Counted from the first letter of the stretch, positions 35,408-44,226 are shown. The stretch: DNA of 64,000 nt from Pseudoflavonifractor phocaeensis (GCF_021531375.1 NZ_JADYTU010000006.1:22528-86527), one strand, 5' to 3'. The notes: generated from the sequence alone by a model not told the origin. Translations and numbers: made by a program.

Positions 35408-37066
35408 TCACAGGACGATCCCGTATTTTCTGATCCGGTACTGTAAGCTCTGCCGCAGGATGCCCAGGGTCTGGGCGGTGCGGGAGATGTTTCCGCCGCA
35501 GTGGTCCAGGGCCTGGACGATGATCTGGTGCTCGTAGTCGTCCAGCAGGCTCTGCAGGGTGGCGGAGGAGAAGTCGATGGCCGGCGCGGTGTCGGCGGAT
35601 GCGGCCGGCGCGGTCCGGCTCTTCAGCAGATAGGAGGGCAGGTGCTCCGGCCGCATGGTGCTGGAGTCGGCCACGTTCTGGGCATAGTCCAGAACATGGA
35701 ACAGCTCCCGCACATTGCCCGGCCAGTGGTAGCTGCGCAGGATGGCGTAGACCTGGGGGTCTACCTCGGTAATGCCGTGGACATACTGGTAGGAGGTGGC
35801 GTTCAGGTGGTACCGGACCAGTTCCTCCAGGTCCTCCAGGTGCTCCCGCAGGGGGGGCAGCTCCAGCATCACCGTGGACAGCCGGTAAAACAGGTCCCGG
35901 CGGAACTGGTTGTCGGCAATGGCGCGGAAGGGGTCCTCGTTGCAGGAGGAGATGATCCGCACATCCAGCTTCAGGTCCTTGTTCCCGCCCACCCGGCGGA
36001 AGGTGTTTTCCTGGATGACCCGGAGGATCTTGGACTGCATCGCCAGACTCATGGAGTTCAGCTCATCCAGGAACAGGGTGCCTCCGCTGGCCTCCTCGAA
36101 GTAGCCCGCCTTGTCCTCGCTGCCGGTAAAGCTGCCCTTCTGGGTGCCGAAGAGAAGGCTCTCGATCAGCGTTTCCGGGATGGCGGCGCAGTTGATGGCC
36201 AGAAATTTCTTGCCCCGGCGGGGGCTGGCCTGGTGGATGCTCTGGGCAAAGATCTCCTTGCCGGTACCTGTCTCGCCCACCAGCAGGACGGAGCTGTTCT
36301 GGGGGGCTACCTTTTGGGCGATGGCTACCGCATCCCGGAGCCTTTGGCTGTGGCCGATAACATTTTCAAAGGTATAGCCGGAGAAGGTGATCTGGCTCCC
36401 CCGGGAGGCGAAGGACTTCAGCGCCCGCTGGGTCTCCTCCATTCGCTTGATGTTCCGCTGTACGATCTCCTCCGTCTGCTCAAAGACCACGGCCCCCAGC
36501 AGCTCCCCTTCCCGCAGGATAGGGTAGGAGGTATTGGCGGTGGCGATGGAGGTGTCGTCGCTGGCCTTGAAATGGTCCACCCGGTTGATGACGGGGGACT
36601 GGGTCCGCAGGGCGGTCATGGTGGTGCTGACGCTCTCGTCCAGGTTGTACAGGTCCAGCAGGTGGCGGCCCTGGGGATCGACGCCGCTGGGAATGTGGGA
36701 GATCTTGCGGCTGACCTTGTTGAAGTAGACAGCACAGGCGTTCTTGTCATAGATCTGCACGCCCTCGGCGACCTGGTCCAAGGCCCTGGCAAAGAGGTAG
36801 GCCCGGTGGTCCTCTCGGGAGAGAAGGAGATAGGTGCTCTCCCCCGGCCCGGGCAGGAAGCGGTAATAAAAGGTATCCTCATCCCAGCGGAAGGAGCCGG
36901 ACTCCTGCCCGGCGTGAATAGGAAACACGGAGGCGGCCCGCCGCCGCCGGGCCACCCAGCTTTCGAAGAGCAGGTGGTAGAGTTTTTTCGACTCTTCACT
37001 GCCCCAGGCCACCGTCTGAAAGCGGCCGTCCAGGTCCAGCGTAAACAATACGTCATAAAAATCCAT
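35408..37066 (-). CDS. Sigma-54-dependent activator with PAS domain
   Basis: This 552-residue regulator has an N-terminal sensory half with a PAS domain (about 93-205, EGVQIYDKNACAVYFNKVSRKI), an AAA+ domain with Walker A GETGTGKE (264-271), the sigma-54 contact loop GSFTGS (311-316, a variant of GAFTGA) and Walker B GGTLFLDELN, and a C-terminal Fis-type helix-turn-helix (GGNISRTAQTLGILRQSLQYRIRKYGI). It resembles RocR/PrdR-type catabolic activators. It diverges from the BCCT-lyase operon, which has a sigma-54 promoter, and is its likely activator. Confidence 0.94.
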   Translation of the reverse strand: MDFYDVLFTLDLDGRFQTVAWGSEESKKLYHLLFESWVARRRRAASVFPIHAGQESGSFRWDEDTFYYRFLPGPGESTYLLLSREDHRAYLFARALDQVAEGVQIYDKNACAVYFNKVSRKISHIPSGVDPQGRHLLDLYNLDESVSTTMTALRTQSPVINRVDHFKASDDTSIATANTSYPILREGELLGAVVFEQTEEIVQRNIKRMEETQRALKSFASRGSQITFSGYTFENVIGHSQRLRDAVAIAQKVAPQNSSVLLVGETGTGKEIFAQSIHQASPRRGKKFLAINCAAIPETLIESLLFGTQKGSFTGSEDKAGYFEEASGGTLFLDELNSMSLAMQSKILRVIQENTFRRVGGNKDLKLDVRIISSCNEDPFRAIADNQFRRDLFYRLSTVMLELPPLREHLEDLEELVRYHLNATSYQYVHGITEVDPQVYAILRSYHWPGNVRELFHVLDYAQNVADSSTMRPEHLPSYLLKSRTAPAASADTAPAIDFSSATLQSLLDDYEHQIIVQALDHCGGNISRTAQTLGILRQSLQYRIRKYGIVL

Positions 37067-37100
37067 GGAATGCCTCCTGATCCGCAGTGTGCATGGTACC

Positions 37101-37129
37101 AGTGTAAAAAATCAGGAGGAAAAAGTCAA
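37101..37129 (-). promoter_or_regulatory. Sigma-A promoter of the activator gene
   Basis: On the minus strand TTGACT (37124-37129) and TACACT (37101-37106) are 17 bases apart, 35 bases before the activator start. Confidence 0.75.
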
Positions 37130-37135
37130 GGATAA

Positions 37136-37172
37136 TGCAAAAAATATTTGCGTAGCGCAAAATATAATTGCA
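37136..37172. promoter_or_regulatory. Probable upstream activator sequence (dyad)
   Basis: TTTGCG-TAG-CGCAAA forms a perfect dyad inside a larger TGCAA...TTGCA inverted repeat. It lies about 135-165 bases upstream of the sigma-54 promoter, the usual distance for an enhancer-binding protein, and next to the activator's own -35 box. Confidence 0.68.
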
Positions 37173-37303
37173 CTCTAAGGGGGACAGCAGCGCGAAAAAT
37201 GCGGAAACCCGCCTGTCAAAAACTGTCTGACTGCATAAAACGAGCAGGTTAAAACTGTAAAAAAGAAACAAAATTTGAGGGGGACCCACATTTTGAAAAG
37301 AGT

Positions 37304-37319
37304 TGGCCCGTCCCTTGCT
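37304..37319 (+). promoter_or_regulatory. Sigma-54 (-24/-12) promoter of the BCCT-lyase operon
   Basis: TGGCCCGTCCCTTGCT matches the TGGCAC-N5-TTGC consensus with correct GG-to-GC spacing. No TTGACA/TATAAT pair is evident nearby. The transcript start would fall near 37330. Confidence 0.85.
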
Positions 37320-37386
37320 TATAAATATAGGCAGCGACAAAGAAAGGAGGGTATGACGGCAAACTCACCGTCATACGGAGAAAAAC

Positions 37387-38970
37387 ATGAAACCTGAAGC
37401 AAACAAAAAGCCGATCCGCTGGAACGTATTTGTCCCCTGTTTCCTGGTCATCGGCGGCGCTGCCCTGCTGGGCATCATCAACAACGAGTGGCTGACCAGC
37501 GTCACCAGCAGCATCTTCGGCTGGTCCCTGAGCACCTTTGGCTGGCTGTATCAGATCGTGGCCATGGTCACCCTGCTGCTGGCCGTCCTGCTGACCTTTA
37601 CCAAGGTGGGCAAGATCCGCTTCGGCGGCCCTGAGGCCAAGGCCAAGTATTCCTTCGGCTCCTGGTTTGCCATGACCCTTACCGGCGGCATCGCCACCGG
37701 CCTGATCACCTACGGCGTCAACGAGGTGCTGATCTACTTCGGCAACATCTACGGCGAGCTGGACGCCCTGGGCATTCAGCCCCTCAGCGACGAGGCAGCC
37801 TGGTTCTCCATGGGCCGCTGCTTCTACAACTGGACCTTTATCCCCTACGCCATGTACGCCCTGTCCGGCGTGCTCATCGCCTATATGTACTTCAACCGCA
37901 AGAAGGACCTGTCCGTGGCCGCCTCCCTCACCCCCCTGTTCGGTGACAAGGTGACCAAGGGTATCTGGGTGGTTCTGGTGGACGTGCTGTCCGTCCTGGC
38001 TATCGCTCTGGGTCTGGCCGCCTCTCTGGGCGCCGGCCTGGCTCTGATCGGCACCGGCCTCCATGCCGCCTACGGCGTGGCCCAGGGCCCCATCGTCTGG
38101 TTCGCTCTGACCGCCATCATCACCATCACCTTCACCGTGGCTTCCGTCACCGGCATCGACAAGGGCATCAAGTGGCTGGCCGGTCTGACTTCCAAGATCT
38201 TCTATGTCCTGCTGATCCTGCTGTTCATCATTGGCCCCACCGTCTATATCCTGAACATGGCCAATGTGGGTCTGGGCTACTGGCTGGACCGCTTCTGGAC
38301 CTGGGGCTTTGACCCCTACACCGTGGGCGGCTCCGCTCTGGTCACCTGGTGGACCATGTATGACTGGGCCATCTGGATCGCCTACGCTCCCCTGATGGGC
38401 ATCTTCTTCGCCATCATTGCCTATGGCCGCACCATCCGTCAGTTCCTCATCGTCAACTGGATCCTGCCCGCTTCCTTTGGCTTTGTGTGGTTCGCCATCT
38501 GGGGCGGCACCGCTCTCCACTGGCAGATCGCCGGCAAGGCCGACATCATTGCCGCCATCAACGAGGGAGGCGCCGTGGCCGGTATCTGGGAGTTCCTGAA
38601 GCAGATCCCCCTGGGCATGATCATCATCCCGGTCATTATCCTGGCTCTGATCGCCGCCTTCTCCACCACCGCCGACACCATGTCCACCACCATCGCGGCT
38701 CTGTGCACCAAGGGCGCCCGTCATGACGAAGAGCCCGCCGTGTGGCAGAAGATCGTCTGGGGCGTGTCCATCGGTCTGATCGCCTGCATCATGGTCGCCT
38801 TCGGCGGCGGCGCTCAGGGCGTGGACGGCGTGAAGTACCTGGCTGCCTGCGGCGGCTTCGTGGTGCTGATCGTCTTCATTCTTCAGGTTGCGGCTGCCTT
38901 TAAGGTGTTCTTCTTCGATCCCGAGACCAAGAAGGACATCGTGGACAGCGTGGACCAGATCGAGGAGTAA
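37387..38970 (+). CDS. BCCT family betaine/carnitine/choline-type transporter
   Basis: This 527-residue protein has about twelve membrane helices and the BCCT signature region WTMYDWAIWIAYAPLMG followed by YGRTIRQFL. BCCT carriers take up or exchange quaternary ammonium compounds such as glycine betaine, carnitine and ergothioneine. The usual second aromatic box is altered (Y-D-W-A-I-W-I-A-Y), so selectivity may differ. Its leader carries a hairpin TATGACGG/CCGTCATA (37352-37375) between a strong AAAGGAGG and the real GGAG site six bases before the ATG. It is the first gene of the sigma-54 operon. Confidence 0.92.
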   Translation: MKPEANKKPIRWNVFVPCFLVIGGAALLGIINNEWLTSVTSSIFGWSLSTFGWLYQIVAMVTLLLAVLLTFTKVGKIRFGGPEAKAKYSFGSWFAMTLTGGIATGLITYGVNEVLIYFGNIYGELDALGIQPLSDEAAWFSMGRCFYNWTFIPYAMYALSGVLIAYMYFNRKKDLSVAASLTPLFGDKVTKGIWVVLVDVLSVLAIALGLAASLGAGLALIGTGLHAAYGVAQGPIVWFALTAIITITFTVASVTGIDKGIKWLAGLTSKIFYVLLILLFIIGPTVYILNMANVGLGYWLDRFWTWGFDPYTVGGSALVTWWTMYDWAIWIAYAPLMGIFFAIIAYGRTIRQFLIVNWILPASFGFVWFAIWGGTALHWQIAGKADIIAAINEGGAVAGIWEFLKQIPLGMIIIPVIILALIAAFSTTADTMSTTIAALCTKGARHDEEPAVWQKIVWGVSIGLIACIMVAFGGGAQGVDGVKYLAACGGFVVLIVFILQVAAAFKVFFFDPETKKDIVDSVDQIEE

Positions 38971-39019
38971 GCGGGAACCATCCCGCGTTTCGCAACAATG
39001 CTGGAGGTCAGGTTGAATC

Positions 39020-40552
39020 ATGAACGAGATCAAGAAAATCGTATTGGGTGATCCCATCACCCTGGAGGACTTTGTGGCGGTGGCCCGTTTCGGGGCCAAG
39101 GTGGAGTTTTCCCCCGCCTACTGTGAGCGGGTGAACCGCTCCCGCACCCTGGTGGAGGGCTGGGTCGCCGAGGAGAGAGTGATGTACGGCGTCACCACCG
39201 GCTTCGGCGCCCTGTGCACCAAGGCCATCGGGAAAGAGGACACCGCCCAGCTCCAGGAAAATATCCTGCTGTCCCACTCCGTCTCCGTGGGCGAGCCTCT
39301 GAGCGTGGAGCGGGTCCGGGGCATCATGCTCATGGTGCTTCAGAATCTGGGCCAGGGCTACAGCGGCGTCCGGCTGTCCGTGCTGGAGCGCTACCGCGAC
39401 TTCCTGAACCTGGGTCTGACCCCCTGGGCTCCCGGTGACGGCAGCGTGGGCTATCTGTCCCCCGAGGCCCACATGGCTCTGGTCCTGCTGGGCAAGGGCA
39501 AGGCCTACTGGCAGGGCGAGCTGATCCCCGGAGACCAGGCTCTGGCCAAGGCCGGTCTGGAGCCCATGGTCCTCAGCTCCAAGGAGGGCCTGGCCCTGGT
39601 GTCCGGCACCACCTCCGCCACCGCCATGGCCGCCCTGGCTCTGTATGATATGCAGCAGGCGGCCAAGTCCGCCGACGTCATCGGCGCCATGTCTCTGGAG
39701 GCTCTGAAGGGCGTGATGAACGCCTTTGACGAGCGGGTCATGTCCGTGCGTCCCCATCAGGACCAGGCGGACACCGCTGAGAACGTCCGCCGCATCCTCA
39801 GCGATTCCGGCATCATGAAGAAGTACGAGGGCAGCCGGGTGCAGGACGCTCTGTCCCTGCGCTGCATTCCCCAGCTCCACGGCGCGGCCAAGAAGACCCT
39901 GGCCGACGCCCGCAAGACCATCGAGATCGAGATCAACTCCTGCTGCGACAACCCCATCCTCTGGCCTGAGGAGGGCAACGAGGACGTGATCTCCGCCTGC
40001 AACGCGGACTCCGCCTATGTGGGTATGGAGATGGACAGCGCCTGCATCGCCGCCGTGTCTCTGGCTAAGATGTCCGAGCGGCGGAACAACCGCATCGTGG
40101 ACGGCTCCCTGTCCGGCTACCCCTGGTTCTGCATCAAGGAGCCCGGTCTGAACTCCGGTCTGATGATCCCCCAGTACGCCCAGGCCGGTCTGATCAACGA
40201 GATGCGCGGTCTGGCCACCCCCTCCACCATCGACAACACCCCCACCTGCGGCAACCAGGAGGACTATGTGGCCATGGGCTACTACGCCTGCAAGAAGGCC
40301 GGCCCCATGGCGGAAAAGCTGGAGTACGTACTGGCCATGGAGCTGCTGTCCGCCTTCCAGGTCCAGCAGTTTGTGGACCCCGACGTGGCCCGCAGCTCTG
40401 CCACCGCTGCCGTGCTGGCCGAGATCGGAGCCCATGTCCCCGTTATGGAGCAGGATATGCTCCTCTACCCCCACATTGAGTACCTGAAGGACTTTATCCA
40501 CTCCGGAGAGCTGCTCCGGGTGGCGGAATCTGTGACAGGAGCGCTGAAGTAA
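39020..40552 (+). CDS. Histidine-ammonia-lyase-fold enzyme lacking the MIO triad; candidate betaine (trimethylamine) lyase
   Basis: This 510-residue protein aligns along its length with the HAL/PAL family: YGVTTGFGALC (56-66), NILLSHSVSVG, RVQDALSLRCIPQLHG, EINSCCDNPI and TCGNQEDYVAMG. Where HAL has GSVGASGDLAPLAH, with Ala-Ser-Gly cyclising to the MIO cofactor, this protein reads GSVGYLSPEAH (141-151), so MIO cannot form. Ergothionase, which eliminates trimethylamine from ergothioneine, is a known MIO-less HAL relative. The BCCT partner supports a trimethylammonium substrate. Ergothioneine, hercynine or another aromatic betaine are options; ordinary histidine deamination is unlikely. Confidence 0.85.
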   Translation: MNEIKKIVLGDPITLEDFVAVARFGAKVEFSPAYCERVNRSRTLVEGWVAEERVMYGVTTGFGALCTKAIGKEDTAQLQENILLSHSVSVGEPLSVERVRGIMLMVLQNLGQGYSGVRLSVLERYRDFLNLGLTPWAPGDGSVGYLSPEAHMALVLLGKGKAYWQGELIPGDQALAKAGLEPMVLSSKEGLALVSGTTSATAMAALALYDMQQAAKSADVIGAMSLEALKGVMNAFDERVMSVRPHQDQADTAENVRRILSDSGIMKKYEGSRVQDALSLRCIPQLHGAAKKTLADARKTIEIEINSCCDNPILWPEEGNEDVISACNADSAYVGMEMDSACIAAVSLAKMSERRNNRIVDGSLSGYPWFCIKEPGLNSGLMIPQYAQAGLINEMRGLATPSTIDNTPTCGNQEDYVAMGYYACKKAGPMAEKLEYVLAMELLSAFQVQQFVDPDVARSSATAAVLAEIGAHVPVMEQDMLLYPHIEYLKDFIHSGELLRVAESVTGALK

Positions 40553-40553
40553 T

Positions 40554-40808
40554 ATGAAGAAACAGATAGAACGCGTGGAGATCGACCTGAAGAAGATTTT
40601 TTTGACGCCCCCCAACACCAACCGCGAGCGGATCACCCTGCTGGTCATGATGGTGGTGCTGTTCGTCATGTTCTTCGGTCCCATCTGCTTTACGGACATT
40701 CCGCCGGTCAAGGCCATCGCTCTGGCCAGCCTGCCCACTCTGTCCATCTCCTGGGGCTGGATCGTGCTGCTGCGTTCTCTGTTCCGGAAATCTGACTTCT
40801 GCCGCTGA
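40554..40808 (+). CDS. Small two-helix membrane protein
   Basis: This 84-residue protein has a basic N-terminus (MKKQIERVEIDLKKIF) and two hydrophobic segments (about 28-48 and 50-73). I do not recognise a family. It begins one base after the lyase stop and ends at the operon terminator, so it is the third gene of the sigma-54 operon. It may be an accessory subunit of the BCCT carrier or a membrane anchor, but nothing in the sequence proves this. Confidence 0.75.
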   Translation: MKKQIERVEIDLKKIFLTPPNTNRERITLLVMMVVLFVMFFGPICFTDIPPVKAIALASLPTLSISWGWIVLLRSLFRKSDFCR

Positions 40809-40821
40809 ATCATGTGACGAA

Positions 40822-40855
40822 ACAAAGGGCCGCGCCAAAAGGCGCGGCCCTTTGT
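40822..40855 (+). terminator. Terminator of the BCCT-lyase operon
   Basis: ACAAAGGGCCGCGCC pairs perfectly with GGCGCGGCCCTTTGT around AAAA. Confidence 0.85.
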
Positions 40856-41045
40856 CTGTCGAAAAAGTCTTTTCGACAGACAAATCAAATTTGAAAGCAT
40901 ACCAAAATGTTTTCAAATTTGTACGGATTAAAAAGAAAGGGAACCCTGACGGTTCCCTTTCAAACTATCCTTCCCTCCGAACCCTTCGGCCGGCAAGATT
41001 TCTCCGCAGTCTCAGGGCCGCACCTTTTGGCGCGGCCCTTTCCCT
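40853..41045. repeat. Cluster of intergenic hairpins before rpoN
   Basis: After the operon terminator come four more inverted repeats: TCTGTCGAAAA/TTTTCGACAGA (40853-40882), CAAATTTGAAA/TTTCAAATTTG (about 40887-40921), AAAGGGAACC/GGTTCCCTTT (about 40936-40962), and AGGGCCGCACC..GGCGCGGCCCT (about 41015-41040), the last a degenerate copy of the terminator. No gene is seen in 40809-41191. Confidence 0.7.
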
Positions 41046-41134
41046 GTTAAAAAACCTTCTGCTTGAGGCGCAGCGCGGCAGAGCAGACGCGGCGGCATTT
41101 TGAAGCCCTTCAAAAATTGAGGCGGAGGGATGGC

Positions 41135-41163
41135 TTGAAGAGAGCGGTCTGATTTGCTATAAT
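41135..41163 (+). promoter_or_regulatory. rpoN: Sigma-A promoter of rpoN
   Basis: TTGAAG (41135-41140) and TATAAT (41158-41163) are 17 bases apart, 28 bases before the start. Confidence 0.78.
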
Positions 41164-41191
41164 CGGCTTAATATGACAGGGAGGGATCCCG

Positions 41192-42550
41192 ATGGAACTG
41201 ATACAAAGCCAGGTACAGCGCCTCAGCCAGCAGCAGCTGCAGGGCGTGGAGCTGCTCCAGATGAGCGCCCAGGAGCTGGAGTCCTATCTCCGGGAGCTGT
41301 CCCAGGAGAATCCGGTGGTGGAGCTGGAGGAGCACTTCGCCCCTGCCCAGGAGTCGCCTCGGGAGGAGGACTTGCTGCGCCGCCTGCGCTGGCTGGAGGA
41401 CAACGACCGCCAGAACCACTACTACCAGCACATAGATGAGGAGGAGCTGGACCCCCTGGTTCGGGTCAGTGGGACAGGCGGGCTGGAGGAGACTCTGGTC
41501 CGGTTTATTTCCCGCCAGCTGGACCGGCTGGGGGTGGAAGAGGAGCTGGACCGCGCCGTCCGTTACCTGGCTGCCTGTCTGGATGGGGGCGGCTACCTGC
41601 GCTTTTCCCTGGAGGAGCTGTCCGGCCAGACCGGCATCCCTCTGAGCCGAATGAAGCGGGCCCTGGCCCTTCTTCACAGTCTGGAGCCCGCCGGGGTAGG
41701 GGCCGCCGACCTGTCCCAGTGTCTGGAACTGCAGCTGCTGCGGATCGGAGCGGAGGGCCCCGCCCTGGCCATCGTCCGGGACCATCTGGAGGCTCTGGCC
41801 AAGCGCCACTATCGGGCCATTGCCTCCGCTCTGGGGATCACGGTGGAGCAGGTCCGGGAGGCGGAGGGGATCATCCGGGAGCTGGAGCCCCGCCCCGGCG
41901 CCGTCTTTGAGCAGCCGGAGCAGGTGGCCTACATCCAGCCCGACGTGTTTGTTGCGGAGGAGGAGGGCCGGTTCGTGGCCAGGACCCGGGGCGGGGAGCG
42001 CCCGCCCTTCCGGATCAGCGCCTATTACCGGGACCTGCTGTCCCAGTCGGGGGAGCAGGAGGTGCGGGAGTATCTGACCGGAAAGCTCCGCCAGGCCGAG
42101 GGGGTGCTGTGGGCCATCGGACAGCGGGAGCGCACCCTGCTGCGCTGCGCCCAGGCCATCACCGAGCGCCAGCAGGACTTCTTCCGGCTGGGGCCCCAGG
42201 CGCTGGTCCCCCTGCGGATGGCCGACGTGGCCCAGGAGCTGGGCGTCCATGAATCCACTGTCAGCCGGAGCATCCGGGAAAAATATCTCCAGTGCGCCCG
42301 GGGGGTGTACCCTATGAGCTACTTCTTCTCCCGCAGCGCCACGGCGGACCAGTCCGGGGCGGCGGTGGGAGGGACCGCGGCCCGGGCGCTGCTGAAGCAA
42401 CTGCTGGACCAGGAGGACAAGAGCCGCCCCCTGTCTGACCAGAAGCTGAGCGAGGAGATGGAGCGGCAGGGCTGTCCCATCTCCCGCCGCACGGTGGCCA
42501 AGTACCGGGAGAAAATGAACATCCCCGGCGCCTCCGGCCGGAAGCGGTGA
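41192..42550 (+). CDS. rpoN: RNA polymerase sigma-54 factor
   Basis: This 452-residue sigma factor has the glutamine/leucine-rich activator-interacting region I (LIQSQVQRLSQQQLQGVELLQM), an acidic linker, the core-binding domain, a helix-turn-helix (MADVAQELGVHESTVSRSIREKY) and the C-terminal RpoN box SRRTVAKYREKM, which reads the -24 element. All regions are intact. It lies directly downstream of the operon with the -24/-12 promoter and has its own sigma-A promoter. Other sigma-54 operons would lie outside this window. Confidence 0.97.
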   Translation: MELIQSQVQRLSQQQLQGVELLQMSAQELESYLRELSQENPVVELEEHFAPAQESPREEDLLRRLRWLEDNDRQNHYYQHIDEEELDPLVRVSGTGGLEETLVRFISRQLDRLGVEEELDRAVRYLAACLDGGGYLRFSLEELSGQTGIPLSRMKRALALLHSLEPAGVGAADLSQCLELQLLRIGAEGPALAIVRDHLEALAKRHYRAIASALGITVEQVREAEGIIRELEPRPGAVFEQPEQVAYIQPDVFVAEEEGRFVARTRGGERPPFRISAYYRDLLSQSGEQEVREYLTGKLRQAEGVLWAIGQRERTLLRCAQAITERQQDFFRLGPQALVPLRMADVAQELGVHESTVSRSIREKYLQCARGVYPMSYFFSRSATADQSGAAVGGTAARALLKQLLDQEDKSRPLSDQKLSEEMERQGCPISRRTVAKYREKMNIPGASGRKR

Positions 42551-42582
42551 GGGCTTCTCCTATCCATATCAAAACGATCCAA

Positions 42583-42619
42583 AAAAACGCCTGTCCCGAA
42601 GCGGGACAGGCGTTCTTTT
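42583..42619. terminator. Bidirectional terminator between rpoN and ilvC
   Basis: AACGCCTGTCCCG and CGGGACAGGCGTT form the stem with a 3-base loop; CTTTT follows on the plus strand and a T7 run on the minus strand. Confidence 0.92.
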
Positions 42620-42646
42620 CAGTCGGTGGTTGTGTCAGTAACCGGA

Positions 42647-43666
42647 TCAGTTGGAGGCGGTATCCAGGTCCTTGTCGCCGCCCCAGATCATGTTCTTGCG
42701 CAGCTCCTCGCCCACGATCTCCATCTGGTGCTTGGCCAGGTTGGCCCGCTTGGAGTTGAAGAAGGTGCGGCCGTTCTTGTTCTCGGCGATCCACTTGCCG
42801 GCGAAGGTGCCGTCCTGGATGTCGTTCAAAACAGCCTTCATGTTCTTCTTGGTCTCCTCATAAGGCAGGACACGGGGACCGGAGACATACTCGCCGTACT
42901 CGGCGGTGTCGGAGATGGAGTAGTTCATGGCAGCCACGCCGCCCTTGTTGATCAGGTCGATGATGAGCTTCATCTCGTGGATGCACTCGAAGTAGGCGTT
43001 CTCGGGCTCGTAGCCGGCCTCCACCAGAGTCTCGAAGCCGCACTTCATCAGCTCCACCACGCCGCCGCACAGCACGGCCTGCTCGCCGAACAGGTCGGTC
43101 TCGGTCTCGTCATGGAAGGTGGTCTCCATCACGCCGGCCCGGGCGCCGCCGATGCCGGCGATGTAGGCCAGAGCGATCTTATAGGCGTCGCCGGTGGCGT
43201 TCTGCTCCACGGCCACCAGGCAGGGCACGCCCTTGCCGGCCACATAGGTGGAACGGACGGTGTGGCCGGGACCCTTGGGGGCAGCCATGAACACGTCCAC
43301 GCCCTTGGGGGGCACGATCTGCTGGTAGCGGATGTTGAAGCCGTGGGCGAAGGCCAGGGCCTTGCCCTCGGTCATGTAGGGGGCGATGGACTTCTTATAG
43401 ACGTCGGCCTGGACCTCGTCGTTGATCAGCATCATGACGATGTCGCCCCACTGGGCGGCCTCTTCCACGGTCATGACCTTCAGACCGGCCTTCTCCACAT
43501 TGGCCCAGTTCTTGGAGCCGGCGCGCAGACCCACGCAGACGTCGCAGCCGGAGTCCTTCAGGTTCAGCGCGTGGGCGTGACCCTGGGAGCCGTAGCCGAT
43601 GATCGCGATCTTCTTGCCGTCCAGATACTTGATGTCACAGTCCTTCTCATAATACATTTTTGCCAT
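42647..43666 (-). CDS. ilvC: Ketol-acid reductoisomerase
   Basis: This 339-residue class I enzyme makes 2,3-dihydroxy-isovalerate or -methylvalerate from acetohydroxy acids with NADPH. It shows the Rossmann motif [20 protein letters not shown], the cofactor loop [19 protein letters not shown], and the metal-binding [12 protein letters not shown] and the second acidic helix with [11 protein letters not shown] chose the ATG after AAGGAGGAAT at 43666. It overlaps the end of the preceding small-subunit gene by 20 bases and is the last gene of the ilv operon. Confidence 0.97.
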   Translation of the reverse strand: MAKMYYEKDCDIKYLDGKKIAIIGYGSQGHAHALNLKDSGCDVCVGLRAGSKNWANVEKAGLKVMTVEEAAQWGDIVMMLINDEVQADVYKKSIAPYMTEGKALAFAHGFNIRYQQIVPPKGVDVFMAAPKGPGHTVRSTYVAGKGVPCLVAVEQNATGDAYKIALAYIAGIGGARAGVMETTFHDETETDLFGEQAVLCGGVVELMKCGFETLVEAGYEPENAYFECIHEMKLIIDLINKGGVAAMNYSISDTAEYGEYVSGPRVLPYEETKKNMKAVLNDIQDGTFAGKWIAENKNGRTFFNSKRANLAKHQMEIVGEELRKNMIWGGDKDLDTASN

Positions 43667-44213
43667 AGTTGTATTCCTCCTTGAGTTTATTGTCATCATA
43701 TATAGTGCTGCGCCCTCTTTCGATGGCGAGTGTACCCGTTTTCGCGATTTCCAGAATGCCGAAGTCCTCCAGCAGGCCAATGAGGGCGGAGGTCTTGTCC
43801 TTGTCCCCGAAAATGGCCACCGTCAGCGACTCCCGGCTCACGTCGATGATGTTGGCCCGGAAGACGTTGGCCATCTGAATGACCTCGTCCCTGGCCCCCC
43901 GGTCGGCCGCCTTCACCTTGATGAGGGCGAACTCCCGCTGGATAGAGGTGGCCTCGTCCAGCAGCTTCACCGCCTTCACCGGGATCAGCTTCCGGCACTG
44001 GGCGGCGATCTGGGAGATCATCAGCTCGTCGGCCAGCAGCACGATGGTGATGCGGGTGATGCCGGGCTTGTCCGTCTCACCGGAGACGATGGACTCAATG
44101 TTATACCCCTTCCGGGAGAACAGGCGGGCCACCTGGCTCAGCACCCCGGGGATATCCTGGACCAGGATGGCCAGGGTGTACAGCTTCTTTTCGGTATCGA
44201 ATTCCTTTTTCAC
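43647..44213 (-). CDS. ilvN: Acetolactate synthase small (regulatory) subunit, copy 1
   Basis: This 188-residue protein has an N-terminal ACT domain ([30 protein letters not shown]) that binds valine or another branched-chain end product, and a C-terminal ALS_ss_C domain. It starts with GTG after AAGGGGG, 13 bases from its ilvB partner. It is longer than the second small subunit at 46085 and ends with an extra charged tail ([16 protein letters not shown]) that overlaps ilvC. Confidence 0.93.
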   Translation of the reverse strand: MKKEFDTEKKLYTLAILVQDIPGVLSQVARLFSRKGYNIESIVSGETDKPGITRITIVLLADELMISQIAAQCRKLIPVKAVKLLDEATSIQREFALIKVKAADRGARDEVIQMANVFRANIIDVSRESLTVAIFGDKDKTSALIGLLEDFGILEIAKTGTLAIERGRSTIYDDNKLKEEYNYGKNVL

Positions 44214-44226
44214 GCGGTCCGCCCCC

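Noticed and set aside
37249..39099. Long open frame on the minus strand antisense to the BCCT gene
   Set aside because: GC-rich third positions leave stops rare on the opposite strand. The product is low-complexity Gly/His/Asp-rich and has no ribosome site.
39020..40552. Annotation of the lyase-fold gene as a standard histidine ammonia-lyase (hutH)
   Set aside because: The Ala-Ser-Gly that forms the MIO cofactor is missing and there are no hutU, hutI or formiminotransferase genes nearby.
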